Source of the DNA: Methanomicrobiales archaeon
GTDB taxonomy: Archaea > Halobacteriota > Methanomicrobia > Methanomicrobiales > JACTUA01
Direction: 5' to 3'
DNA length: 35,149 nt
Assembly (NCBI GenBank): GCA_028678665.1
Contig: JAJRDA010000004.1
Coordinates: forward strand, 1-35,149
Position 1 is the first letter of the stretch; the number at the start of each line of letters is the position of its first letter. Below the pieces are notes generated by a model. That model saw only the letters and a program-made list of their open reading frames with translations. It was not told the DNA's origin and made no database searches. Below, piece after piece: positions 13,228-22,079 of the stretch. Made by a program: the position numbers and the translations under genes.

Positions 13228-14355
13228 ATGGAACCACTGGACCGGGCAATCCGTGCCGCGGGAGCTGCAGCCTACGTGGCGTACGCATCCTCGGCCGACG
13301 CGGACATGCTCTACCTGACCCGGTTCCGCACCACAGACCCCATCGTGTTTCTGAAGAAGCCGGGCGAACGGGGGACCATCGTCGTCTCCCAGATGGAGTA
13401 CGAGCGGGGCGTCCGGGAATCCACCGCCGCGGTGATGACCCGGGCAGATGCCGGCCTCCCGGAGATCCTGAAGGAAGAGAAGGATCGCACGAGGGCGTAC
13501 GCCCGGATGATCGCAGGGCTCAGTCCCGGCAAAATACTCGTGCCGCCGCAGTTCCCGCTGGGCCTTGCCCGGGAACTGGAGCAGTTCCACCCCGTGGTCG
13601 TGGACCGGGGCACGGTGGCTGCCAGGCGGGCGGTGAAGCGGACCGAAGAGGTGCGGGAGATCCGGAAGGTACTCCTGGCCGCGGAAGCGGCAGTCTCGAT
13701 GGCGATCCGGATGATCGCACGAGCCAAGGTCACCGGCGGCATCCTGCACCGGGACGGGAAGCCCCTCACGTCTGAGGCGGTCCGGCAGGAGATGCACATG
13801 CTCCTCCTGTCCCGGGGGTGCCGGGCCCAGGACACCATCGTGGCCTGCGGGCCGGACTCGGCGGTGCCCCACCTCCGGGGAGAGGGACCCCTGCGGGAGG
13901 GGGAGCCCATCATCATCGACCTCTTCCCCCGGGACGAGGTCAGCGGGTACTGCGCTGATCTCTCCCGCACGGTGGTGAAGGGTGAGCCGGATACGAAGGT
14001 GGGAGAGATGTACCGGGCGGTCCGCGATGCGAAACGCCTGGCCGCCGCCCGGGCAAAACCCGGCGTGGAGGGGGCTGCCCTGCACCAGGCCGTCGTGGAA
14101 TTCTTTGCAGAACAGGGGTTCGAGAGCAACACCCGTGGCTTCATCCACAGCCTGGGCCACGGGATCGGTCTCGAGGTGCACGAGGACCCATCCCTCGGTC
14201 CCGGCGGGGGCCCGCTCGCCGCCGGAAACGTCTTCACGCTGGAACCGGGCCTGTACTACCCGGAGGTGGGGGGAGTGCGCCTGGAGGACATGGTGCTCCT
14301 GACACCGCGGGGCTGCACCCTCCTCTCGAAACTGGGGGAGCGGCTGGGCGTATGA
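13228..14355 (+). CDS. pepQ: Xaa-Pro aminopeptidase (M24B family)
   Basis: From the ATG at 13228 the protein has 375 residues; the ORF-track start runs back through the neighbouring genes. The N-terminal creatinase-like domain occupies about residues 1-130 and the pita-bread catalytic domain the rest. The five metal ligands are visible: Asp231 (IIIDLFPRD), Asp244 (CADLSRT), His311 (SLGHGIGLEVHE), Glu339 (LEPGLYY) and Glu353 (VRLEDM). M24B enzymes release N-terminal residues before proline or cleave X-Pro dipeptides; which of the two applies is not clear. Its ATGA stop/start overlaps the methionine aminopeptidase gene, so the two peptidases are co-translated. Confidence 0.88.
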   Translation: MEPLDRAIRAAGAAAYVAYASSADADMLYLTRFRTTDPIVFLKKPGERGTIVVSQMEYERGVRESTAAVMTRADAGLPEILKEEKDRTRAYARMIAGLSPGKILVPPQFPLGLARELEQFHPVVVDRGTVAARRAVKRTEEVREIRKVLLAAEAAVSMAIRMIARAKVTGGILHRDGKPLTSEAVRQEMHMLLLSRGCRAQDTIVACGPDSAVPHLRGEGPLREGEPIIIDLFPRDEVSGYCADLSRTVVKGEPDTKVGEMYRAVRDAKRLAAARAKPGVEGAALHQAVVEFFAEQGFESNTRGFIHSLGHGIGLEVHEDPSLGPGGGPLAAGNVFTLEPGLYYPEVGGVRLEDMVLLTPRGCTLLSKLGERLGV

Positions 14356-15227
14356 ACGACGAGATCCTGGAGTCGTACCGGGAAGCCGGCAGGGTGGCCT
14401 CCCGGATCCTGCGGGAGGGGGCGGCCATGGTGCGGGTGGAGGCGTCCCTCCTCGAGGTGGTGGAAGCGGTGGAGAGCCGGGTCCGGGAGGAGGGGGCCGG
14501 ACTCGCGTTCCCCCTGAACCTCTCCCTGAACGAGGATGCGGCACATGATACGGCCACACCGGGAGATACCCGAACCTTCCGGAAGGGGGACATGGTGAAG
14601 CTGGACCTGGGCGTGCAGATGGACGGGTACATCGCCGATACCGCTGCGACGGTGGACCTTGGCGATCACCCCCTGCTGGTGGAGGCCTCCCGGGAAGCCC
14701 TGGAGGCGGCCATCGGGCGGGTGCGCCCCGGGGTCACCACCGGTGAACTGGGGGCAGTGATCCAGCAGGAGATCGAGGGGCGGGGCTACCGCCCCGTGGC
14801 AAACCTCACCGGCCACGGGCTGGACCGGTACCGGATCCATGCACCCCCCACCATCCCCAACATCGCCATCCAGGGCGGGGCTGTGCTCCAGGAAGGGATG
14901 GCATTCGCCATCGAACCCTTCGCTTCCACCGGTACCGGCATGGTGAGCGACGCGCCGCGGATCCAGATCTTCCAGCAGATCGCTGAAAAACCCGTCCGCC
15001 TGGCCGCGGCGAGGGAGATCCTGGCCAGGGTGAAGGACCGGAACGGCCTTCCCTTTGCCCGGCGCTGGCTGGACGGTTCACGGGTGGAGATCGGTCTCGC
15101 CACCCTGGTACGGGCGGCCGTCCTCCACGCCTACCCGGTCCTGCACGATCGGCCCGGATCCCTGGTCTCCCAGGCAGAGCATACCCTGATCGTGACCGCG
15201 GACGGGGCTCTCGTCACCACCCGCTAG
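14352..15227 (+). CDS. map: Methionine aminopeptidase type II
   Basis: The 291-residue protein is an archaeal type II methionine aminopeptidase, removing the initiator methionine from new proteins. Ligands and catalytic residues visible by eye are His65 (DAAHDTATPGD), Asp85 (KLDLGVQ), Asp96 (IADTAAT), His155 (TGHGLDRY), Glu188 (FAIEPF) and a C-terminal Glu (QAEHTLIV, about 276). The roughly 60-residue helical insertion of type II enzymes lies between the last two glutamates. Length is normal for archaea. It overlaps the upstream M24B peptidase by four bases (ATGA). Confidence 0.95.
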   Translation: MNDEILESYREAGRVASRILREGAAMVRVEASLLEVVEAVESRVREEGAGLAFPLNLSLNEDAAHDTATPGDTRTFRKGDMVKLDLGVQMDGYIADTAATVDLGDHPLLVEASREALEAAIGRVRPGVTTGELGAVIQQEIEGRGYRPVANLTGHGLDRYRIHAPPTIPNIAIQGGAVLQEGMAFAIEPFASTGTGMVSDAPRIQIFQQIAEKPVRLAAAREILARVKDRNGLPFARRWLDGSRVEIGLATLVRAAVLHAYPVLHDRPGSLVSQAEHTLIVTADGALVTTR

Positions 15228-15271
15228 GAAACCATTATTGGAGCCCGGGTGAAAGAGTACCGGTTACACCA

Positions 15272-16549
15272 ATGACCCCCGATGCCGCCCCCGAGACCCT
15301 GCAGGTAATGGAGGTCCTCCTCACGGCCGAGGTCTTCAACACCACCCCGCAGCTGGATGCGAATGACTTGAATCCCCTCTGCCGGCGCATCTTCGGCGTC
15401 GGCCAGGGCGTGGACCAGGTGAAGCGGCCGGTCGTGGTACCGGAAGCGGTGCTGCGGGAGGTGCTGAAGATCACCGGGTCCATTGACAAGGTGAAACAGC
15501 ACCCCTTCGTGGAGCAGGAGGCCCTGGGGAAGCGCCTCCGGATCTCGGCCCTGGAACCGGCCGCCCGGTGGTTCCTCTCCCACGGGGGCAAGCCCCGCAT
15601 CAGCGGCAACCCGGCCCTCTCCTGGTTCTTCGAGCACTTTGACTCGGCCTCGGCGGATTACCGGGCGGCACGGGAGGCCAACCCACGGATAGAGGACACC
15701 CGGCCCTACCTGGACGCAAGGGTATCGCGGGCCATCGCGGAGGACGAATCCCTGCGGTCTTCCATGGAGCTCCTGATCGTGAGCGCCCCGGAAGAGGTGG
15801 AGCAGGCCCTCCCGCGCCTGGTGATTACCGATGGGCAGCGCCGGGTCATTGCCAAGATACGGGCCGCCATGGAGCACCGGGACTACCTGATCTCCCGGCA
15901 GATCCTGGAGGTGGGGAAGCTCCTCTTCATCGGGCCGCCGGGCACGGGGAAGACTTCCCTCGCCCTCGCCCTCTCCCGGGAGCTCCACCTGCCGGTGCTG
16001 GAGGTCCGGCTCTCCATGATCACCTCCCAGTACCTGGGGGAGACCTCCAAGAACATCGACCGGATCTTCCAGTTTGCCCGGAAGCTGGCCCCGTGCATCC
16101 TCTTCATCGACGAGTTCGACTTTGTCGCGAAGAGCCGCATCACCGATGACCACGGCGCCATGAAGCGGGCGGTGAACATGCTCCTCAAGAACATCGACCG
16201 GGTGAACCTGGTGCGGGACCGGGTGCTCCTGATCGGCGCCACCAACCACCCCCAGCTGCTGGACGAGGCGGCCTGGCGCCGGTTCGACGAGGTGGTGGAG
16301 TTCCCGCTCCCGGACGAGGCGATGCGGCGGGAGATACTCGTGTCCGTCACGTCATCCCTGGAGTGCAAGGGCGACCTCTCCGCCCTCGCGGGCCGCACCG
16401 AGGGGTTCTCCGGCGCCGACCTCCGTGTACTGGTGCGGGAAGCCCTCCTCTCGGCCCTGGTACGCGGGGACCGCTCTATCGGCGAGGCGGACCTGGAGAG
16501 TGGCATCCGGCTCGTGCAGGGGAGGAATCACCTCCGCGGTACAGAATAG
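15272..16549 (+). CDS. AAA+ ATPase of the FtsH/katanin-like type, archaeal
   Basis: A 425-residue protein with a roughly 200-residue N-terminal region of unknown fold and one AAA domain. Walker A is GPPGTGKTS (221-229), Walker B is ILFIDEFDF (276-284), sensor 1 is GATNHPQLLD (322-331) and the arginine-finger region is AWRRFDEVVEF. The lid ends with GFSGADLRVLVREALLSAL. No protease motif (HExxH) or membrane segment is present, so it is not FtsH itself; it probably unfolds or remodels a partner protein. It is followed two bases later by the PhnP-like hydrolase, so they form an operon. Confidence 0.85.
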   Translation: MTPDAAPETLQVMEVLLTAEVFNTTPQLDANDLNPLCRRIFGVGQGVDQVKRPVVVPEAVLREVLKITGSIDKVKQHPFVEQEALGKRLRISALEPAARWFLSHGGKPRISGNPALSWFFEHFDSASADYRAAREANPRIEDTRPYLDARVSRAIAEDESLRSSMELLIVSAPEEVEQALPRLVITDGQRRVIAKIRAAMEHRDYLISRQILEVGKLLFIGPPGTGKTSLALALSRELHLPVLEVRLSMITSQYLGETSKNIDRIFQFARKLAPCILFIDEFDFVAKSRITDDHGAMKRAVNMLLKNIDRVNLVRDRVLLIGATNHPQLLDEAAWRRFDEVVEFPLPDEAMRREILVSVTSSLECKGDLSALAGRTEGFSGADLRVLVREALLSALVRGDRSIGEADLESGIRLVQGRNHLRGTE

Positions 16550-16550
16550 C

Positions 16551-17270
16551 ATGCTTCTCACCCTCCTGGGGTCCGGTGATGCGGTGGGGACACCCAAGGT
16601 GGGGTGCCGCTGCCCGGTCTGCACCGAAGCGGTCCGTTCGGGCAGGCAGCGCCTCCGGACCTCGCTTCTCGTACAGCACGGCGGAAAGACCCTTCTCGTG
16701 GACAGCACTCCTGACATGCGGCAGCAGCTCCTGGCTGCCGGTGGCCCGGCCGTGGACGCGGTGATCTGGACCCATGGTCACTATGACCACTACACCGGTT
16801 ACGGCGACTTCTATAGGGTCCAGGATCCTCCCCCTGTCTATGCAGATCCCCGGACTCTCGGCTACGCAGCAGAGTACTTCAGTTTTCTCTCCTTTGCCCG
16901 CCATCCGCACGAACCCTACCGGCCTTTCGACCTCTTCGGTATCACGATCACCTTCGTCGAGATGAACCATCCCCCCGCGTACGCCTGCGGCCTGGTGCTG
17001 GAACACGAAGGATTCCGGGTCGGGTACACTTCCGATACCCTCGCATCCATTCCTGAAAGGAGCAGGAAGCTCCTCACAGGCATGGACCTGCTCTTCGTCG
17101 ACGGCATCGCCCCGCCCGAGATCCGGCTCCACAAGCACATGAACTACGAGGAGGCGTGCCGGCTCGCGGAGGAGGTGGGGGCAAAGGATTTCCGGTGCGT
17201 CCACCTCTCCCACCTGATTCCCTGGGAGATGCCCCACCAGGGAAGGGACATGGAGTCCTTTAAGTTCTGA
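16551..17270 (+). CDS. PhnP-like metallo-beta-lactamase-fold phosphodiesterase
   Basis: The 239-residue protein begins LLTLLGSGDAVGTPKVGCRCPVC, where Cys19, Cys21 and Cys24 match the structural zinc site of PhnP-type proteins. The metal motif is THGHYDHYTG (74-83, HxHxDH), followed by a conserved NHPPAYACGL region, a GYTSDT motif and a C-terminal HLSH. The fold hydrolyses phosphodiesters; PhnP opens cyclic ribose phosphate, but close relatives have other substrates, so the substrate is left open. The start ATG lies just after the AAA ATPase stop. The ORF-track start inside the previous gene is rejected. Confidence 0.85.
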   Translation: MLLTLLGSGDAVGTPKVGCRCPVCTEAVRSGRQRLRTSLLVQHGGKTLLVDSTPDMRQQLLAAGGPAVDAVIWTHGHYDHYTGYGDFYRVQDPPPVYADPRTLGYAAEYFSFLSFARHPHEPYRPFDLFGITITFVEMNHPPAYACGLVLEHEGFRVGYTSDTLASIPERSRKLLTGMDLLFVDGIAPPEIRLHKHMNYEEACRLAEEVGAKDFRCVHLSHLIPWEMPHQGRDMESFKF

Positions 17271-17308
17271 TGAAGGGTTGGCTCACCTGTTCCCTGTTGG
17301 TAATGATG

Positions 17309-17356
17309 ACGGGAGGGGGCTGGAGCCCCCTTCCGGGCCTTCCCCTACGAGGATAG
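17309..17356. repeat. Intergenic element A, copy 5 (right-arm form, part of an A-B compound)
   Basis: GGGAGGGGGCTGGAGCCCCCTTCC forms a hairpin and is followed by GGGCCTTCCCCTACGAGGATAG. It lies just downstream of the PhnP-like gene. Element B follows 47 bases later, the same arrangement as at 21.8 and 34.1 kb. Confidence 0.7.
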
Positions 17357-17403
17357 ACGGATCTTCGGTTGACGAGACAGTGTCATCTTCCCGTCCCTGA
17401 AAA

Positions 17404-17460
17404 CCGGCGGAGGGTGCCCACGCGGCGGGGGCGGTGAGCCCCCGAGAGCGTCTCACCAGT
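17404..17460. repeat. Intergenic element B, copy 1
   Basis: A block beginning CCGGCGGAGGGTGCCCACG, continuing GCGGCGGGGGCGGTGAGCC and ending GAGAGCGTCTCACCAGT. It differs at one position from the copies at 21.9 and 34.2 kb. CGGGGGC-GGTGA-GCCCCCG forms an internal stem-loop. A further conserved GAATACCGTC lies about 20 bases to the right, as at 34.27 kb. Confidence 0.8.
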
Positions 17461-17534
17461 AGCCAGCGTATACGGAATACCGTCGCCTCACCTTCCAGGC
17501 ATGCTTCTCCCGCGGGTCGCGGCCGGCCCGGTTC

Positions 17535-17546
17535 CCTTTTTATATT
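17535..17546 (+). promoter_or_regulatory. TATA box of rpoL
   Basis: CCTTTTTATATTC lies about 28 bases before the ATG at 17569, the expected distance for a leaderless archaeal message. An ATG at 17556 between them is out of frame. Confidence 0.6.
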
Positions 17547-17568
17547 CAGCCCTCCATGTACAAACGGC

Positions 17569-17835
17569 ATGGAGATCAAGATCCTCGAACTGCGGGCGGA
17601 CCAGGCACGGATCGTGCTCAAGGGCGAGGGGCACACTTTCCTGAACCTGCTCACCGACGAGATTTTAAAGGATCCGTCGGTGGACGTCGCGCGCTACCTG
17701 ATGGAATTCCAGTTCTCGGACCCCGAGCTCCTGATCACGACAGACGGGAAGAAGGGGCCCATCGAAGTGCTCCGCGAGGCCTGCGGAAGAATCTCCGGTC
17801 ACTGCGACGAGCTCTTGAAGGACCTGAAGGCCTGA
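17569..17835 (+). CDS. rpoL: DNA-directed RNA polymerase subunit L (Rpo11)
   Basis: The 88-residue protein begins MEIKILELRADQARIVLKGEGHTFLNLLTDEIL, the typical Rpo11/RPB11 fold: an N-terminal strand, the conserved GEGHTFLNLL turn, then a C-terminal dimerisation helix (VLREACGRISGHCDELLKDL). It pairs with Rpo3 in the assembly platform of the polymerase. Length matches the archaeal family. The start is set by the TATA box 28 bases upstream; the longer ORF reads through element B. Confidence 0.93.
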   Translation: MEIKILELRADQARIVLKGEGHTFLNLLTDEILKDPSVDVARYLMEFQFSDPELLITTDGKKGPIEVLREACGRISGHCDELLKDLKA

Positions 17836-17943
17836 AACATCCCCCCTTTTCTTCCCGGCCTGGTGGTCGGCTCTTCTGAAAGAGGAGGGATATCTTTCCC
17901 CGCTCCGGGCATATCTCCGAAAACCCGGAGAAACCGCTTGGAG

Positions 17944-18016
17944 GGGACTGTCCCCGAGGGGTGGGGTCGGGAGGGGGCTCTGCCCCCTCCTATCGCCCTC
18001 CCCCGGTGAGGATAAG
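17944..18016. repeat. Intergenic element A, copy 6 (near-complete, both arms)
   Basis: The most complete copy. The left end GGGGACTGTCCCCGAGGGG and GTGGGGTCGGGAGGGGGC are followed by the loop TCT, then GCCCCCTCC and the right end CCCTCCCCCGGTGAGGATAA. It lies between the convergent 3' ends of rpoL and the aIF2 beta gene. The left flank GGAGAAACCGCTTGG matches the flanks of copies 7 and 10 (GAAGAAACCGATGG, GGAGAAACGG) and the complement of copy 1. Confidence 0.75.
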
Positions 18017-18103
18017 CGGATCGGACTGACAGCCATCTCACTTCTCTGAAAGGCAATGACGTGAGAAAAAAGCGGGAGAGAGATGACGGCAACAGATGGC
18101 TCT

Positions 18104-18715
18104 CTACGCCCGCTCGGTGAATCCCACCGGTCCCACGATTCGGGTGATGCGGATCTTCACCTTGTCCTTGGGCTTGGCCCCCGCCACGTAAAGGGTGTAT
18201 TTGCCCAGGCGCACGACACCGTCCCCCCGCTTGGAGATGGACTGGATCTCCACGTCCAGGACCGCCCCTTCCTCCAGCCGGTCGGAGGCAGGCTCCGTCC
18301 TGGCCTTCCGCTTCTTCACGGGCCGGTGCCCCCCGCAGGCGTCGCACCGCAGCACCGGGATCCTGCCGTCCTTCACGAGCCGGGTGTCGGGCCGCCCGCA
18401 CTCCGAACAGATCACGTAATCCTCGACGTAGTGCCGGATCAGGCCGTTCACCATCCCCTGCTCGAACTTGCCGTTGAAGACTGCCCGGTTTCCGTCGATC
18501 TTACCCGCGGTGCCCAGCTCCCCCACCAGGTACTTCATCAGGTCGTCCCTGTCCCGGTTCAGGATATCCGCGATCTCGGCAAAGTTCTCGAGGACGGTGG
18601 TCTTCCCCTCGATGAAGGCCTTGGCCACCGGGATCTGGAACCGCTCACCGGTTCCCGTGACCTCCGTGATCTGGGAATAGGCCTTCTTCAGGAGATCCTC
18701 GTACGATTCCGCCAT
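18104..18715 (-). CDS. eif2b: Translation initiation factor aIF2 beta with C-terminal TRAM domain
   Basis: From the ATG at 18715 the protein has 203 residues. Residues 1-135 are the aIF2 beta core: [11 protein letters not shown] at the start (contact to aIF2 gamma), IGKTT-like [40 protein letters not shown], and the zinc ribbon [27 protein letters not shown]. Residues about 150-203 are a TRAM domain ([43 protein letters not shown]), a small RNA-binding barrel. The heterotrimer carries initiator tRNA to the ribosome. CCTTTAACACC about 25-30 bases upstream is a likely TATA box. It is divergent from purL. Confidence 0.93.
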   Translation of the reverse strand: MAESYEDLLKKAYSQITEVTGTGERFQIPVAKAFIEGKTTVLENFAEIADILNRDRDDLMKYLVGELGTAGKIDGNRAVFNGKFEQGMVNGLIRHYVEDYVICSECGRPDTRLVKDGRIPVLRCDACGGHRPVKKRKARTEPASDRLEEGAVLDVEIQSISKRGDGVVRLGKYTLYVAGAKPKDKVKIRITRIVGPVGFTERA

Positions 18716-18806
18716 GGGTATCCATGGGATGGCCGGGGTGTTAAAGGATATCCCCGGGGGCGGACCGGCGGGTTTTATGGAGCCGCATGGGCATACCATT
18801 CCGTAC

Positions 18807-20879
18807 ATGCTGTCGTCCGAGGATCTGGCGCACCTCCGGCGTGAGCTGGGGCGGGATCTCACCCCGCTGGAAACCGCCTGCTTCGAGAACCTCTGGAGCG
18901 AACACTGCAGCTACCGCTCCACCCGGAAGCTGCTGGCAACGCTGCCCACCACCGGCCCGAACGTGATCGTCGGTCCCGGTGACGATGCGGCGGTGGTCCG
19001 GTTCTCAGAGGATCTCGCTGTCGTCGTGGGAATGGAGAGTCACAACCACCCCAGCTACGTGGATCCCTACCACGGCTCGGCGACCGGCGTCGGGGGCATC
19101 GTCCGGGACGTGGTCTCCATGGGGGCCCGGCCCATCGCCCTCATGGATCCCCTCTATTTCGGCACGCTCACCGACGAGAAGAACCGGTATCTCTTCGAGC
19201 ACGTGGTGGCGGGCATCGGGGACTACGGGAACTGCATCGGCGTACCGGTGGTCCGCGGGGAGGTGGTGGTGGACCCCTCCTACCGCGGTAACCCTCTCGT
19301 CAACGTGGTCTGCGTGGGGATCGTGCACCCGGACCGGTACCTGCTGGCCCGGGCCAGGGAGCCGGGCAACCCCCTGCTCCTGGTCGGTTCCTCGACGGGG
19401 AGGGACGGGATGGGCGGGGCGTCCTTCGCCTCCCGGGACCTCTCCGAGGACTCGGAGGCCGAGGACAGGCCCAGCGTCCAGATCGGGGATCCCTACACCG
19501 AGAAGCTGATCATCGATGCGGTGCTGGAGATGGCGGAGACCGGTACGGTCCTCTCCTGCAAGGACCTGGGTGCGGCGGGGCTCGCCGGGGCCTCCAGCGA
19601 GATGTGCAGCACCTTCGGTGCCGAGATCCACGCGGACCGGGTCCGGCAGCGGGAAGCGGGAATGACGCCCCCCGAGATCATGCTCTCCGAGTCCCAGGAA
19701 CGGATGCTGATCGAGACCCGGGCCCGGGACGTCCCGGCCCTCTCCCGCATCGCCGAGAAGTACGACCTCACCTGGAGCGAGATCGGGAAGGTGATCCCGG
19801 AGCCCCGCTACCGGGTCCTCTTCCACGGGAAGGTGGCCTGCGATCTCCCCATCCGGCTCCTCACCCACGGTGCCCCCCTCTGCCAGTGGGAGACGAAACC
19901 CCGCCACCTCGCCCGGCCGTATGCCCGTCCTGCCGCAGACCTCGCGGCCCTCGCGGCACTCGTCCTCTCCCACCCCGAAGTGGCAGGAACCGAATGGGTC
20001 ACCGAGCAGTACGACCACGACGTGCAGCTCCGCAGCGTCTCGCTGGCCCGGGACGCGGCGGTGCTCCGGCTGGATGGGGCTGCACTCGTCCTCTCCTGCG
20101 GGTGCAACCCCAGGCAGATCGCCATCCGGCCGTATGAGGGGACCGCCAACTCCCTGTACGAGAATGCCGCCAACCTGGCGGTGGTGGGTGCAGAGCCCCT
20201 CTGCATCGTCAACTGCCTGAACTTCGCGAGCCCCGTCCACCCGGAGATCTGCTGGGAGCTGGAAGAGTGCATCCGGGGACTGGGGGACATGGCCCGCCGG
20301 ATGGGCGTCCCGGTGGTGGGGGGCAACGTCTCCCTGTACAACGAGAGCGACGAGTTCGGGACCCAGATCCGGCCCACCCCCTCCATCGGCCTGGTCGGGA
20401 AGGGGGATGTCCGCACCTGGCAGCCTGCGCCGGAAGGCGCATTGCTGGCCCTCGTGGGGGAGACCCGGGCGGAGTTCGGCGGTTCCGTGCTGGATGCGGT
20501 GACCGGCTGCGGGGGGGATGCCCCTGCACTCGCCGATATCGCGGTGCTCGCACGCATCCGTGAGCTCGTGAACTCCGGGTCATGCCTGGCGGCCACCGAC
20601 CTCTCCCAGGGCGGCCTTCTCGCCGCCCTCGCCGCCCTCTCCCCTGACGCCATGGTGGAAGTGGAGGGCGATCCGGTGGCAGGGCTCTTCTCGGAGACCT
20701 GTGGCCGGTTCCTGGTGGCGGTCCGCGACGAATCGCGGCTGAAGGGCCTCCCCTTCCGGATCCTCGGGGAGGCGGGTGGTGACGGACTCCGTATCACCGC
20801 GGGGAAGGAACGGCTGGTCCTCACCGCGGAGGAACTGCGCCGCTATGAAGGGACGGTCACCGCCCTGATGCGGGGCTGA
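18807..20879 (+). CDS. purL: Phosphoribosylformylglycinamidine synthase subunit PurL
   Basis: From the ATG at 18807 the protein has 690 residues, the length of small PurL used with separate PurQ and PurS. It makes formylglycinamidine ribonucleotide from FGAR, ATP and ammonia in purine synthesis. Visible motifs are [71 protein letters not shown], and in the second half [14 protein letters not shown] and [10 protein letters not shown]. An in-frame ATG at 18777 would lie in the TATA-like TTTTATGG box, so 18807 is preferred. purQ and purS are not nearby in this window. Confidence 0.95.
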   Translation: MLSSEDLAHLRRELGRDLTPLETACFENLWSEHCSYRSTRKLLATLPTTGPNVIVGPGDDAAVVRFSEDLAVVVGMESHNHPSYVDPYHGSATGVGGIVRDVVSMGARPIALMDPLYFGTLTDEKNRYLFEHVVAGIGDYGNCIGVPVVRGEVVVDPSYRGNPLVNVVCVGIVHPDRYLLARAREPGNPLLLVGSSTGRDGMGGASFASRDLSEDSEAEDRPSVQIGDPYTEKLIIDAVLEMAETGTVLSCKDLGAAGLAGASSEMCSTFGAEIHADRVRQREAGMTPPEIMLSESQERMLIETRARDVPALSRIAEKYDLTWSEIGKVIPEPRYRVLFHGKVACDLPIRLLTHGAPLCQWETKPRHLARPYARPAADLAALAALVLSHPEVAGTEWVTEQYDHDVQLRSVSLARDAAVLRLDGAALVLSCGCNPRQIAIRPYEGTANSLYENAANLAVVGAEPLCIVNCLNFASPVHPEICWELEECIRGLGDMARRMGVPVVGGNVSLYNESDEFGTQIRPTPSIGLVGKGDVRTWQPAPEGALLALVGETRAEFGGSVLDAVTGCGGDAPALADIAVLARIRELVNSGSCLAATDLSQGGLLAALAALSPDAMVEVEGDPVAGLFSETCGRFLVAVRDESRLKGLPFRILGEAGGDGLRITAGKERLVLTAEELRRYEGTVTALMRG

Positions 20880-20943
20880 AGAAGCGGAATATCACCTTTT
20901 TCGGCCGTACAACATCATCCCAATCGGAAGAAACCGATGGAGA

Positions 20944-20993
20944 GGACTATCCTCGCGGGGGTGGGAACGGGAGAGGGCCGGCCCCCTCCCGTC
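20944..20993. repeat. Intergenic element A, copy 7 (left-arm form, inverted)
   Basis: GGACTATCCTCGCGGGGGTG and GGAACGGGAGAGGGCCGGCCCCCTCCCG are the reverse complement of the right-arm form. The left flank is GGAAGAAACCGATGGAG. It lies between the convergent 3' ends of purL and the flavodoxin gene. Confidence 0.7.
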
Positions 20994-21054
20994 ATGCAGT
21001 ATCAGGTCAGCGGATGGAGATTTCCGGCTCATTCATCAGAATGATACGTCCAGT

Positions 21055-21112
21055 GGGACGCTCCCGGGGGGCTTTCGCCCCCCCGCCGCGTGGGCGCCCC
21101 CCCGGGTGACGG
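21055..21112. repeat. Element B, inverted and diverged copy
   Basis: GGGACGCTCCCGGGGGGCTT, CGCCCCCCCGCCGCGTGGGC and GCCCCCCCGGGTGACGG match the reverse complement of element B with scattered changes. It sits about 60 bases after A copy 7 and is the only clearly inverted B in the window. Confidence 0.65.
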
Positions 21113-21136
21113 GTGGATCATCGGTTTTGCCGATGG

Positions 21137-21203
21137 AAGGGACTATCCTCATGCGGGGGATGCCGCAGCGGCGGGGACGGCAGCCCCCAAGAGCGTCCTA
21201 TGG
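21137..21203. repeat. Chimeric fragment: A left end joined to a degraded element B
   Basis: GGACTATCCTCATGCGGGGG is an A left end. It is followed by CAGCGGCGGGGACGGCAGCC and CCCAAGAGCGTCCTA, a shortened element B in forward orientation. It is the third repeat unit in the purL-flavodoxin spacer, suggesting rearrangement. No gene is seen in the 353-base spacer. Confidence 0.6.
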
Positions 21204-21232
21204 AACAGGAAGTAATCTGTGATCCGCTCCCT

Positions 21233-21718
21233 TCACCCCTGCCCCGCCGATTGCTTGACGGCAGAGACCAGTTCCGCCATCTTCTGCTCGTCAGTGAGAT
21301 CCCTGGGTGCGAATGCGAAGGTGCCCACGACGTCCACGCCCCGGGCTAAGAGGGCTTCCTTCATCATGGCCAGGGTCTCGCCGGGTTTCCCGCCACAGGT
21401 GGCAAGGACGATCCCCTTCTTCCCCTCGCATCCCCGGAGGGCTGCGATGGCGGCGTTGGCGGCCGGGGTCGGGGACCAGGCCCACACCGGGGAGCCGACG
21501 ACGATGAGGGTATGGCGGGATACGTCGATGGCCGCAGGCTCAATCCGTGCCAGTTCCCTCCGGCGCGCCCTGGCGGAGCCCAGCAGGTACATGGTGATTT
21601 TATTGTACCCTGTGCAGTCCTTCACCGGGATCAGCTCGCCTCCGGTGGCGGATGCGATGCGCTTCGCCACCCCTTCGGTGTTCCCGGTCTCACTGTGATA
21701 GACTATGGCAACAGACAT
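21233..21718 (-). CDS. Flavodoxin family protein
   Basis: The 161-residue protein begins MSVAIVYHSETGNTEGVAKRIA, the FMN phosphate-binding loop of flavodoxins (SxTGNT). GSPVWAWSPTPA (about 75-86) is the isoalloxazine-contact loop and VLATCGGKPGETLAMMKE resembles flavodoxin-like NAD(P)H:quinone/FMN proteins. It should bind FMN and act as an electron carrier or small reductase; the partner is unknown. CTTATGTG about 28 bases before the ATG is a probable TATA box. The gene is single, between two repeat-filled spacers. Confidence 0.88.
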   Translation of the reverse strand: MSVAIVYHSETGNTEGVAKRIASATGGELIPVKDCTGYNKITMYLLGSARARRRELARIEPAAIDVSRHTLIVVGSPVWAWSPTPAANAAIAALRGCEGKKGIVLATCGGKPGETLAMMKEALLARGVDVVGTFAFAPRDLTDEQKMAELVSAVKQSAGQG

Positions 21719-21800
21719 GCCGGGAGGATGGGTGCGGGTTTCACATAAGATATGGCATCTGCCCGGGTTAGTTCGGCCAGAAGGTTATCCCGCAGGATGG

Positions 21801-21848
21801 TGCGGGAGGGGGCAGAGCCCCCTCCCGGGCCCTCCCCCGTGAAGATAG
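21801..21848. repeat. Intergenic element A, copy 8 (right-arm form, part of an A-B compound)
   Basis: GCGGGAGGGGGCAGAGCCCC with CTCCCGGGC forms an 11-bp perfect stem, followed by CCTCCCCCGTGAAGATAGCC. It lies upstream of the flavodoxin gene and downstream of ilvC, both on the minus strand. Element B follows 51 bases later. Confidence 0.75.
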
Positions 21849-21898
21849 CCTGCCGTTCAGTGGTTGCCAGGAACCGGGGACACCTGGCGTGAGAAAAC

Positions 21899-21955
21899 TG
21901 GCGGGGGGTGCCCACGCGGCGGGGGCGGTGAGCCCCCGAGAGCGTCTCACCAGTA
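21899..21955. repeat. Intergenic element B, copy 2
   Basis: TGGCGGGGGGTGCCCACGCG then GCGGGGGCGGTGAGCCCCCG and AGAGCGTCTCACCAGTA: identical over about 56 bases to the copy at 34.2 kb. The remainder of the 361-base flavodoxin-ilvC spacer shows no gene. Confidence 0.82.
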
Positions 21956-22079
21956 CCACACAGCTGCATGACACCGCCATGTCGCGTTCAATGAAATCCG
22001 CAGGCGCCGCGGCAGGAGGGAACGGGCCCCGGGCTTCAGGGAACTACTGCAGGAAACACGGGAAAAAAGGATGGGAAGA

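Noticed and set aside
13207-14559. Long minus-strand frame opposite the Xaa-Pro peptidase
   Set aside because: The plus strand encodes a complete M24 enzyme with all metal ligands; the minus frame has low-complexity Pro/Gly/Arg sequence and no ribosome site.
18714-18806. Upstream starts for purL
   Set aside because: They overlap the TATA-like box; the conserved protein begins at 18807.
19005-20240. Long minus-strand frame opposite purL
   Set aside because: The antisense of a well conserved enzyme; no recognisable motif.
20944-21203. CRISPR array
   Set aside because: The repeats here differ in length and orientation and have irregular spacing, with no cas genes; they belong to the A/B family.
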